64,000 nt of DNA from Syncephalis fuscata (lineage: Eukaryota > Zoopagomycota > Zoopagomycetes > Zoopagales > Piptocephalidaceae). Shown here one piece after another: positions 1-9,833 of this stretch. The DNA lies in the NCBI GenBank assembly GCA_025786725.1, contig JAHLTZ010000034.1, positions 62,001 through 126,000 of the forward strand, written 5' to 3'. The notes beneath the pieces are model-generated. The model made no database searches, had not been told where the DNA came from, and was given only the letters and a program-made list of their open reading frames with translations. A program made the translations under genes and the position numbers. The stretch's first letter is position 1, and every line of letters begins with the position of its first letter.

Positions 1-917
1 GTGGTATGTCGCGTATGCCAAAGGTTATCGATATTGTCAAAGGTCTATTCGGCCGCGATCCAACCAAGAGTGTCAATCCAGACGAAGCGGTAGCTATTGG
101 TGCCGCCATTCAAGGTGGTGTATTGGCCGGTGAAGTTACTAGCGTTCTATTGCTGGATGTAACACCATTGTCGCTTGGTATTGAGACATTGGGCGGTGTA
201 TTTACTCGTTTGATCAACCGTAACACAACAATTCCAACCAAGAAGTCGCAGGTATTCTCTACTGCCGCTGATGGCCAAACAGCCGTAGAGATTAAGGTGT
301 TCCAGGGTGAACGTGAGCTTGTACGCGATAACAAGATGTTGGGCAACTTCCAATTGACCGGTCTACCACCTGCACCTAAAGGTATTCCACAAGTCGAAGT
401 CACCTTCGACATTGATGCCGACGGCATTGTCAATGTCAGCGCCAAGGACAAGGCCACCAACAAGGACCAATCGATCACTATTGCCGCATCGTCTGGTTTG
501 AGCAAGGACGAGATTGCCGACATGATCTCACAGGCTGAAGAGCATGCTGATGCTGATCGTATGCGTAAGGAATCGATTGAAGCCTCTAACCAAGCCGATT
601 CTATCATCCATGACACTGAAAAGGCCATGTCTGAACACAAGGACCAACTTGACAAGGCTGAGGCTGAAAAGATTAAGCAACAGTTGACTGAATTGCGTGA
701 ATTGGCCGCCAAGGCACAAGCTGGCGACGGTGAAGTGAAGCCAGATGATTTGCGTGCCAAATCTGGTGAAGTGCAACAAGCTAGCTTGAAGCTCTTTGAA
801 ATGGTCTACAAGAACCGTGCCGCTCAAAACAACACCTCATCCGACTCTTCTTCATCATCCGACTCTTCATCCGAAGCCAAGGATGCCGACTACAAGGATG
901 TTAATGATAAGAAATAA
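1..917 (+). CDS. SSC1: Mitochondrial HSP70 (DnaK family), 3' part
   Basis: This is the C-terminal half of a mitochondrial DnaK-type chaperone, which drives protein import and folding in the matrix. The reading frame is open to the left edge (GG before MSRMPKV), so the ATPase N-terminus lies outside the window. Visible parts are the end of the nucleotide-binding domain ([15 protein letters not shown]), the interdomain linker [12 protein letters not shown], the substrate-binding beta domain up to about residue 165, an alpha-helical lid, a Ser-rich stretch and the tail [11 protein letters not shown]. Absence of an EEVD tail and the organellar [14 protein letters not shown] wording separate it from cytosolic HSP70. 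No intron or frame break is seen in this part. The identification is secure; the yeast-style symbol is by family only. Confidence 0.95.
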   Translation, partial: GMSRMPKVIDIVKGLFGRDPTKSVNPDEAVAIGAAIQGGVLAGEVTSVLLLDVTPLSLGIETLGGVFTRLINRNTTIPTKKSQVFSTAADGQTAVEIKVFQGERELVRDNKMLGNFQLTGLPPAPKGIPQVEVTFDIDADGIVNVSAKDKATNKDQSITIAASSGLSKDEIADMISQAEEHADADRMRKESIEASNQADSIIHDTEKAMSEHKDQLDKAEAEKIKQQLTELRELAAKAQAGDGEVKPDDLRAKSGEVQQASLKLFEMVYKNRAAQNNTSSDSSSSSDSSSEAKDADYKDVNDKK

Positions 918-1325
918 GTTATACCATGTTAATAGTAATATTGTTCATTAATCGACTATATTATTAGTCTTTTATTACTAGCATTATTACTTTTACACAC
1001 CACCCGCGCCTATTATTGTTGACCACAAACATTATTGCCATCCCATTGACTTTATTGTTTACGACAATTTACATGCGCGTGTAATATGCTTTTATGATTG
1101 AAAATGAATAAACAAATGATCTATTGATCTAAACAAATTGGTCTAATAGCAATAATCATATATCAATTAAATTAATACAATCTGGTTATTAATTAGATAA
1201 TGTCGTGTAATACGCTAATTAATCAACAATTTGGTCATTAATAAACAGATTATCATATTTGTACCGACGCATATTACACGACGCTAATAATTCTACTGCT
1301 TTCCTATTCTCTTTTGTTCAACACT
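918..1325. other. Intergenic, HSP70 3' flank to TEX261 start
   Basis: AT-rich sequence holding the HSP70 3' end and the promoter of the next gene. No conserved reading frame or strong hairpin seen. Confidence 0.5.
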
Positions 1326-2188
1326 ATGGCCGTTGTACTGCATCTTTTAGCGTATATCGGGCTATTCTCCGCGCTGATTCTAGTGACTATGTCACTGGGT
1401 AAGTAATCCATATTGATCTATTCAATAGCGATTAATATGACGCTTGTATTTAGCCTGTGGCCTATACTATTTGTCAGAACTTGTAGAAGAACATACAGTA
1501 TTGGCAGGACGGGCTATTCGTTGGATGACATGGGTCAGTAACGGTATAACAATTCATATTGGAATTGGATGAGATTAATTGTATATTGATGATATATATA
1601 ACTTGTAGACTGTCGCGGCAATTCAACTGGCTTTACTGTTTGACGGTCTTCCACTGCTGCGCGTATTTTATTCACTCGCCTGTCTAATAACGCTTAGTAC
1701 AAATATGCTGAATTTCCCCAATATACGACTATCAAGTCCAACATTTATACTTGGCTGTCGTAAGTAATATTGAAATATAGTTTTATAGATAAAACTGACC
1801 ATAACAACTATTTAGTTATGACGGTTGTTAATCATTTTCTATGGTTCCAGTACTTTAGTGCACATCCAGCAACATTGCTACAAGTGGCAGCATTCTTTGG
1901 TATATGTGTATGGCTTGTACCATTTGCTTATTTCCTTTCTTTAAGCACTGGCGATAATAGTTTGCCAACATTTGGTAAGTAGAATGTATGAATATGTATA
2001 AGATAGATTTGTATTAATCGCCTATGTTATATATTAATCGACTAGGTCAAGAGTCGTCAAGTGGCAGTGGTAATCGTGGACGAGTTAGTCTTGTAAAGAA
2101 TCTAATAGACACGATGACTGGCCGTAGCTCTACACCAGCCATGACAAGTGGATTACCTAGTGGTGTGAATTTTAGAAAAGATTTCTAA
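1326..2188 (+). CDS. SVP26: TEX261/SVP26-family ER-Golgi membrane protein
   Basis: Small multi-pass membrane protein of the early secretory pathway; the family acts as a cargo adaptor for COPII export of type II membrane glycosyltransferases. Five exons (1326-1398, 1454-1533, 1609-1759, 1816-1974, 2046-2188) splice to a 201-residue protein, close to the family length. Diagnostic stretches are GLYYLSELVEEH after the first membrane segment, VVNHFLWFQYFSAH, and VPFAYFLSLSTGDNSLP near the end of the last segment. Introns are 55-75 nt; one donor is GTCAGT. The start is the only in-frame ATG ahead of the first hydrophobic segment. The C-terminal cytosolic tail is Ser/Gly-rich and not conserved. The neighbour TBCE is convergent with only 138 bp between stop codons. 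Confidence 0.92.
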
Positions 2189-2326
2189 TTAAATGATGTT
2201 TATTAACCTGTCATTCTAGTATATTTGTGTTCATATTATTATTGTTATTATAAATAGGATGTGTAATTAATAATAATTGACTTTATTCATATACAAATGG
2301 TAGTAAATGATGAATAAAGAATTTGA

Positions 2327-2729
2327 CTAAGCTATATCGGTTATTACAACAAGTGTGTCACCCGATTGTACTTGAAAGAATTTAACTTCACGTAGATCAT
2401 TGTCTAATTCGACCCATAGTGTATTATCCTAGTATCAATATTAACAATAGTTAGCAATTAGTATGTCATGTTGTTATTTATAATGACTTACGCCATCGGC
2501 TGCTTTGGTAAGACGGTAGATCTTTTGTCGATGGGCTGCTACACCAAGTAAGCGTTGAAGAATATTTTTAAGATTTCGTACAAGTGATGAGCCTAGTAAA
2601 TAATAAAAGTTAATTAATTATTTACTGTATTGTTTATGTATTACCAAGAAGTCTTTGGTTAATTGTTTTAATAGAATCACCATCATGTGAATGTCTCAAT
2701 GAAATGGTAACCTCTATTCATATATATAT

Positions 2730-2761
<32 letters not shown>

Positions 2762-3402
2762 TTAATATGTTTGTAATATATTTATTATTTGTTGTCATAG
2801 TTATTGTAACTTACGTAGTAATCTATCTTGTAATTTAGTAGGTGCTGGTGCTTGATTTTCATTCGGTGGTCCATGTACTGTACATTTTATTAATATATAT
2901 ATTTATTTATATCTATATTACTGCTTACTTTTGCATAAAGCCTTGTATCGAGAAAAGTAGCGTGTTCTCTCTTCATCTTTGCTCTTGTTATTCACCATGG
3001 GGAATTCCAACGCTGTTTTATTCAAGTAGTAGCGCTCACAATTGTTTCTTTCCTTGCTATCTACCTAGTTAATTATTAGTACTGTATTAATACAATTGCC
3101 AATATATTATCCAATAAATGTATCTACCTCTGATCCATTGAATTTTATAATACGACCCAAACGAGCAACGCCTAGTGTACGGAAATCAATTACGCTCATA
3201 TTGGTAGCTATTGGATTATCCTTTAAACTGATATAATCAAGTGCAGGTAGTCTGTTCAAATAATCAAGCATTTTCTCGTCATTTAGACGATTGCCTTGCA
3301 GGCTTAGATTGCTTATACGTAAGAATCCGTCACAAGGAATATCTGCCAGTGTATCAATTTGATTTCCATTCAAATTGAGGTTGGTTAAACTATTTGTATT
3401 AA

Positions 3403-3435
<33 letters not shown>

Positions 3436-4699
3436 TGTATGTATGTATATTAGCACTAATAACTAATATAATATATCTACTATTGAATTACCATGGCAAT
3501 TGAGCTAGACAAGCAATATCTTTCCAGCTAGTCAAATTGTTTTCATCAAGGGCCAGTGTCTTTAAATTTGGGAATATTTCTAATACAGTTTGCACATCTG
3601 TATCAAGTGTAGAAATACCATTATCGCCCAACATTAAAGTAGTCAATTGTGGTAGACTGCGACCAAGTATACAAGCCTAATTCATATCATATACAAAATA
3701 TAGTTACTGAAATTAAACAAATAGCACAACAATATTTTTAAATACCTGTGACCAAGATACTTGAGTATTGGTTAATCCCATATGTTGAATATGACTAAAA
3801 GCTGTAGAAAATATTGTATCCGGTAACAATGGCTCAAATCGATTGCCACTAATTATAATGAATGATATAAGCTGCGTAAATATTTACTAATTACATCAAT
3901 CCTAATTAACACGCACTTTAATTTCAATTCAGTTAAATGAACAAGCTCACTACAAATACTCGCTACAACATCCCAATGATTAAATAGATTACTTGAAAGA
4001 TCCAGATCCGCAATTACTAATACACAGTTAATTATTTATTGGACCATTTGCTATAATACAACATTTATTACTTACTAGGTGCTATTTGAGCAATCTCACC
4101 AGCAGGATCTGCTCGAATGATATTCTGCATAGATAAGCCAACAATCTTTAATTTATCCAATTGACTAATATGATTATAAATATTAACAGTGTTCTATAAC
4201 ATAACCATTTAACTACAATAAACTTACGACTGTTGTTTATTAATCTTGTCCCATCCAACTGTCTCGATAATAGTGCTGCTGTTGTTAAACGTCCATTTAA
4301 CATCGTGTTCAGCTGAGCCAAACTGAGTATATCGTTCACGTAACGCTTCAAGAAATGACACACGCGGTGGTAATTTGGTACGCCGTACAAAAGAGCCACT
4401 ATTAGGAACACTATAGAAACAAGAGCGAGAGCGAGAGAGAAAGAGAGAGAGAGTTAGACCATTAGTCACTTTACCTATATGTAATCGGATACTAGTTACC
4501 GGCATGTAAAGTAGGTCTGACCGTTTAAGGCGCCTGAATGCTTGCCCCAAGCTGGGTTATCCCATTCAACGCCTACCCATTCACCGGTCTGGTTGGTTAA
4601 CGGGCCATAGTAGCGAATGGTGCCCAAACGATCATCGATACAGACGCGGTCACCTGGACTAGGCGTATACAATTCGGTGGTTACAGGTGCCGACGTCAT
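2327..4699 (-). CDS. TBCE: Tubulin-specific chaperone E (CAP-Gly, LRR, Ubl)
   Basis: Cofactor that binds alpha-tubulin and works with cofactors C and D in tubulin heterodimer assembly. The first exon (ATG at 4699) encodes the CAP-Gly domain (GDRVCIDDRLGTIRYYG, GVEWDNPAWGKHSG). It is followed by NSGSFVRRTKL, a leucine-rich repeat region over six exons (LKIVGLSMQNIIRAD, LADLDLSSNLFNHWDVVAS, LKTLALDENNLTSW, ISNLSLQGNRLND, LDYISLKDNPI) and a linker with ERYYLNKTALEFP. The last exons form a ubiquitin-like domain ending ...VITDIA. About ten introns, one with a long (ATGT)n run. Near 2641-2646 the frame needs one extra base at the donor (TTGG|GTAATA would fit) or a 33-nt intron, so this junction is uncertain. 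Domain order identifies the gene firmly; exact exon ends are by eye. Confidence 0.9.
3403..3447. repeat. (ATGT)n microsatellite in a TBCE intron
   Basis: About eleven tandem ATGT units lie inside a TBCE intron between exons ending near 3387 and starting near 3493. Likely length-variable between strains. Confidence 0.9.
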
Positions 4700-4805
4700 T
4701 GAATTGTGTTCCAGTTGATGACTGAATAGTACAAAGTAAGAGAGAAGAGAGAAAAGCCCAGTACTTCGTTTCTAGTTCAGTTCTTTCTTTCCTATACACG
4801 TCACT

Positions 4806-5165
4806 ATGTCGCCAACAGTAAGTAATAACAATGCTGATAATAGCAATACTATGGATTGCACCTAATGCTGCTGTTGCTACTGTTACTATTAGATAAAAAT
4901 ACTTTATTTTGCTTCGGCGCGTGACGCCACCGATGTTGCTGAAGAAGAAGTAACGCTATCCAACAATGTACAGTCAGAGTCTACCGTCTCTAGCATAACA
5001 TTAGGTCGACTGCTAGCGATAGCTGTAGAACAACATCCAGCGTTGGCAAAGTGTTTGCAAACGGCAGTTATTGCTGTCAATATGGAGTATATCGATAAAG
5101 ATGAACATCGAGTACTGGTGGCTGGTGATGAAGTAGCTATCATTCCACCAGTGAGTGGTGGATAA
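4806..5165 (+). CDS. MOCS2A: Molybdopterin synthase sulfur carrier subunit (MoaD/MOCS2A)
   Basis: Ubiquitin-fold sulfur carrier of molybdenum cofactor synthesis; its C-terminal thiocarboxylate donates sulfur to precursor Z together with the large subunit MoaE/MOCS2B. Two exons: a 12-nt first exon (MSPT, 4806-4817) and 4893-5165, giving 94 residues. The mature chain starts IKILYFASARD and ends PPVSGG, the required double-glycine tail, directly followed by TAA. Length and fold order match the family. It is transcribed divergently from TBCE with 106 bp between start codons, so the two probably share a promoter region. A long reading frame on the opposite strand is only a shadow. Presence of this gene implies a functional Mo-cofactor pathway, as for nitrate reductase or sulfite oxidase. 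Confidence 0.93.
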
Positions 5166-5288
5166 ATTAAGGCATATCAAAAGTCAAACCACCGTTATGG
5201 TACATAACAATTACTTAGTATACACACAAATATATTATATATTTAATAACTTGTGATATGAGGTCAAACTACATTAAAGATCATTGTA

Positions 5289-6567
5289 TTATAAAAACAG
5301 ATCACGTCTACGGTGATCCATCAAAGGCATTTCTCTACGTATACGTTCGAGATAATCGAGATCAATGTCGGCCAGAGCCAGTGTCGGTTCATCAGTGTCT
5401 TTACAACAAGCAATGACTTTACCCCATGGATCCACCATCTACATTATATAGACATATCATTATTATGATTTGTATATATTAACATGTTAATGACTATAAT
5501 TACCATAGCGTGACCGTAACTTGTTCGCTTCTCGTTATGTTGTCCACATTGTGCAGATGCCACTACAAATGTTTGTGTCTCAATGGCCCGTGCTCTTAAA
5601 AGTACCTCTAATCCATTACATATCAATATTAATTAACCATTCTCTATTGAATCCATCCTGATTAATACCCCAATGTGCCTGGCCAGTGAGTTGTGTAAAT
5701 GCTGATGGATAAGTAAGTATTTGTGCACCTTGTTCACGTAGATGGGCTGCCAATTCTGGAAAACGTAGATCATAGCACTAAATAGTGCAGCTCAGTTATA
5801 AACAATGCTTGTTCATTTCTGCACTATACTTACTACAGCAAGACCAATACGCCCAATAGGAGATGCCACTGGCGATTCTATCTTTTCCCCACGAAGTGTG
5901 CTGGCACTTTCAAATAACCGAGGACCATTAGCCACATTCTAATTTACTTTAATATTTGTAGTGTACTAGTTAAATAAATACTTTACCACATCAAATAAAT
6001 GTAATTTGCGATATTTGCCTTGAACATTGCCTTTATCATCAATCATCCAATGCGTGTTAAATATCTTACGAACCTTCAACATTGATTAGTATAGAAAATA
6101 AATGGTATATATGTATGCTTACTGGTTCTTCTAATGGTTTATCATCAACTACTGCTTCTACACTATTTGCACTATGGATTGCTGAGTTATTTGCAGCGGT
6201 ATCCATTGTATTGACCAGTTCAGATACTGAACTAACCGTTGACTCGTGTAATCCAACAGATACCCAGATGTGATGCTGTTTAGCCATTTGCTTAATCTCG
6301 CTTAGATACTGAGACGGCACTCCATTATAGGTTAACTCGACACTTTCACGCGAGTTATTAGTAATAAAATCAGATGCTTCTGGCAAAAACAATATCTAGT
6401 ATGTATGATATGTATATATCAAGTTAACGGCAAATATGCTTGCACTTGAATAGCCAGCAACTAACCTTAGCCCCTTGTTGAGCCGCATTAGCAATAAGCG
6501 TACGACATGCTTCCAAGTTCTGTCTCCACATAGCAGTGGCACAGAATTGACCAACAGCAGCCAGCAT
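5289..6567 (-). CDS. NIT1: NIT1-type amidase (nitrilase superfamily, deaminated glutathione amidase)
   Basis: Carbon-nitrogen hydrolase that repairs deaminated glutathione by hydrolysing its amide. Seven exons on the minus strand from ATG at 6567. The Glu-Lys-Cys triad is visible: Glu in FLPEASDF, Lys in [10 protein letters not shown], Cys in [13 protein letters not shown]. Further family stretches are [23 protein letters not shown] (split by an intron) and SYGHAMVVDPWG; the protein ends [13 protein letters not shown]...HRR. The nitrilase body is unusually long between Glu and Lys, with a Ser/Asn-rich insertion of roughly 40 residues. No frame break. NIT1 rather than NIT2 is preferred because of the LRARAIETQ and [10 protein letters not shown] wording; confidence in that split is moderate. 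Confidence 0.88.
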
Positions 6568-6797
6568 TACTGTTTAATGTAAAAGTTTAACCAGCCGACC
6601 AACTAAAAAGCACAATAACCGTGACAAATTTTAAATCAATCAAAATGTGCTGTTAATTAATTAATACACTATAAAACAAATAACATTTGAGCTAATTAAA
6701 AAGTAAAAATAGTCAATACATTTGAATTAAAATAGACCCGTTCTTTTCTCCTCATTACTTGTCATAATAACACTATATTATTATTATTATTATTATT

Positions 6798-9092
6798 ATG
6801 GCAACAACAGATAATAACGCGCCAGTTAAAGTGCAAGTACCCTATGCTTTGTTAAATTATGACTAATAATATAGATTAGTTTAATGGTGGGCCCTACAGT
6901 GGGTGGCACAGGAACAGATAGTGCGCAACAAGCGAAATTCAACATAAAAACACTACTTGGACGTGTCGCTTCACTCAATAAAAAGAGTGGACCATTTGAT
7001 ATTGCTATAATAGTAGGCGACATTTTTACAGATACCGAAGATGAAGCACAGAATACTATTATTGATACACTACTTAGCGGGAAAATAGATGGTTTGTATA
7101 AACTAGACTCTTCACTATCAATTACTTACTATAACATATATATAACTATATAGTACCTATCACTACTTATTGGGTACCAGGACGTAGATTATTACCACAA
7201 ACCATCAAAGATCATGTTGATAAAACAAATGGTGAATTGTGTCCTAATCTAACCTATCTTGGTAAGCCATTTGATAAATAACTAGTAGCCATCTATTGTC
7301 CATTCATACATGTATGAGTATATAGGTGTTTGTGGCATGTTAACCACAGCTCAAGGAATTAAACTTGCTTATGTAGGCGGTGCCGATACAAATGTAAGTT
7401 ATCATTAAATACAAATTAATAGCTATTTACTATTATTGTCATTATTGCTATAGATCACGACAACTACCTTGACATACAATCCAACAGAAGTCGAGTCATT
7501 ATTGAGCAAAGCAGGTGAACCAGACTTGTTGCTTACTTTTGAATGGCCCCAGAATGTTGTTCATGGTAGTCAGAAGCCATATTACAGCAGCTAGGTAGTG
7601 AAACGATAGCCAATGTAGTTACAACACTTCGTCCACGCTATCATTTTGCTGTATCAGAACGATCCTACTACGAGAGAGAACCATATCGATCTGGATCAAC
7701 CGATGGACATGTAACTAGATTTATTGGATTAGCACCATTTGGCAATAAAGAAAAGATGCAAGTAAGTAAAACATTGATATCCATAACCAATACTAATGAA
7801 CATATATATAAATATGGTAGTGGGCTTATGCAATGAGTCTTGTACCAACAGTAAAAATGTCAACTGAACAATTAGCCGAACAACCAGCGAATACAACTGA
7901 TCTACCATTCATTAATGCAGGTATTAAAAGAGCGTACAATACAGAGGATGACAGTGCAGGACATCAAGTACGATGGGGTGACAATACACAAGATGGGTCA
8001 ACTAAACGTGGTCGTCATTCAAGTAAGTCATTCTATACTAGTGTTACTATTAATATTAATATATATTATTAATAGAAGAACCCCCTGCAGGTTATGTGTG
8101 TCGTATCTGTAATCAGCCTGGTCATTTTATTAAAGAGTGCCCACAAAAGACAGAACGTTCTGCTTTACAAGCTACTAAAAGTAATAACTGAACTACATAG
8201 ACTATTTAAATAACTCATTATATATATATATATATATTAATACTATCTACTAGATACGGGTCCTTGTTGGTTCTGTTTAGGTAGTCCAGATGTGGCAAAG
8301 CATCTAATTGCTTCTATTGGCGAGACATTCTATATGGCATTGCCAAAAGGTTCATTAGTTGATGGTACCACATCCAATATACCTGGTGGTGGCCATATAC
8401 TGCTTATCCCTATTCAACATTGTGATAGTTTGCGTACAATGGATCCAGAAATGATTGCTTCATGGATGAAGAAAAGGATAAATATCTTAAAAGCTTAACT
8501 CAATTATATGCCGAGTATAATGCAGTACCAGTAGTATTTGAGCTTAATCGACCAGGTTCGCAACAACATGCCCACTTCCAGGTAAGTTTAGTATAAATAA
8601 GTCCAATAGACTGTTTATTAATATGTATATCTATATAGGTAGTACCGGTACCTAAGGATAAAATTGACGCAGTCAGTGAGGCTATAGAATCAATAACAAG
8701 TAAAAAACAAGGATTACAATTGGTGGATGAATTACCGGTAAATAGTAATAATCATTTAACAAATAGCTTACTAATCTATTCTATTCTATTTAGTCTGATT
8801 TGACAGTGAATACTTTAAATTGGATCTACCCAATGGTGAATCAATTATTTATACATATCAATCCCGAAAACACGTTAATGTGCAAATGGGCCGGTAAGTA
8901 ACATAGATACATTTTTGTCTATACTTATTTATAGCTAATTATATGGTAAATATTAATAGAGATATTCTAGCCCATGCACTAGGTACACCCGAGAGAGGTG
9001 ACTGGCGTCAGTGTGTAGTGTCAGATCAACAAGAAGCACAAGATACACAAGCGTTTAAACAAGCATTTAAACCATTTGATTTCACACTTTAA
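6798..9092 (+). CDS. CWF19L1: CWF19L1/Drn1-type CwfJ protein, with apparent frame breaks
   Basis: Spliceosome-associated protein related to debranching-enzyme partner Drn1. Eleven exons can be traced. Order: N-terminal metallophosphoesterase-like part (KSGPFDIAIIVGDIF, TYWVPG, LRPRYHFAVSERSYYEREPYR), a CCHC zinc knuckle (CRICNQPGHFIKEC), CwfJ C-terminal domain 1 with a HIT-like core (CWFCLGSPDVAKHL, GGHILLIPIQHCDSL) and domain 2 (GDWRQC, KPFDFTL). Three places need one extra base to stay in frame: about 7563-7575, 8457-8463 and 8801-8804. The first could instead be a 29-nt intron. Splice sites and coding sense around the breaks are intact, so sequence error is at least as likely as decay. Gene identity is firm; functional status is open. 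Confidence 0.85.
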
Positions 9093-9206
9093 CGTACAAT
9101 TAATGAATGATTTAACTGATTTAATTAACTTTTTCAATATGGCTACATTTGAAGGGCTATTATAAAGAATAAATTAGTAGCTATTCGTTAATAGAATGAC
9201 TCCTAT

Positions 9207-9617
9207 CTATAACTTACTGCGTCTTAATTGTTTACGCTGCCATCTTCGTTCACGAGCCTCTATACTACGTGCATATTTGCGTTGACGACCTATTGCTGTT
9301 GTTGTTGTTGTTTTACTAGTAATTGTTGTTGTATCGATATTGCTCTTCTTCTCTACCACTAAGCTAGATTCAACTTTATGGTTATCAACAACTACTACGG
9401 TTTTCTCTTCTATATCACTATCTGTATCACTGCTATCGTCTGATGAATCCTGTTTAGTATTAAACAACATGCTATCTTGTTTAACAGTATCCCAGGTAAA
9501 TGCATTATAGGCCTGCTGTTTAAGTCGCTTTGTTTTACTGTAACGGTCTTCTTGTTCACTGTCATCCGTACCACTGCCATTATCACTTTCAGATCTAGTA
9601 CGTTTATTCAATGACAT
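9207..9617 (-). CDS. Small charged hypothetical protein
   Basis: Intronless frame of 136 codons with an ATG start, lying between CWF19L1 and VPS33. I do not recognise a family. The N-terminus is rich in Ser, Asp, Glu and Arg, the middle has an acidic stretch (SSDDSSDTDSDIEE) and a Thr-rich run, and the C-terminus is strongly basic (ARERRWQRKQLRRSKL). This composition fits a disordered nuclear or nucleolar protein, but that is inference. The gene has 114 bp to the CWF19L1 stop (convergent) and about 216 bp to the divergent VPS33 start. It could be spurious, yet its length and codon sense in an AT-rich background favour a real gene. Confidence 0.55.
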   Translation of the reverse strand: MSLNKRTRSESDNGSGTDDSEQEDRYSKTKRLKQQAYNAFTWDTVKQDSMLFNTKQDSSDDSSDTDSDIEEKTVVVVDNHKVESSLVVEKKSNIDTTTITSKTTTTTAIGRQRKYARSIEARERRWQRKQLRRSKL

Positions 9618-9833
9618 CTCAGTGACTGTATTGTTTAAAAGTATCGATGGTCGTGTAGTCGTAGTAAATAATAAATAGTCAGTTAAATAGTGTAAATAAA
9701 ATAAAAAGAAAGAATTCTATTACTATTACACCTCTATTCTATGAAAACGTCATTAACACCACCACCAGTTTCTTTCATCATTTCTATTGATACTTGCTAC
9801 CATCATTGTTGAGTTGTGTATATTGAATTCAGT

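Noticed and set aside
110-760. Minus-strand frame of 216 codons opposite HSP70
   Set aside because: Shadow of the conserved HSP70 frame.
3403-3447. Regular repeat considered as CRISPR-like
   Set aside because: Pure 4-nt microsatellite without spacers, inside an intron.
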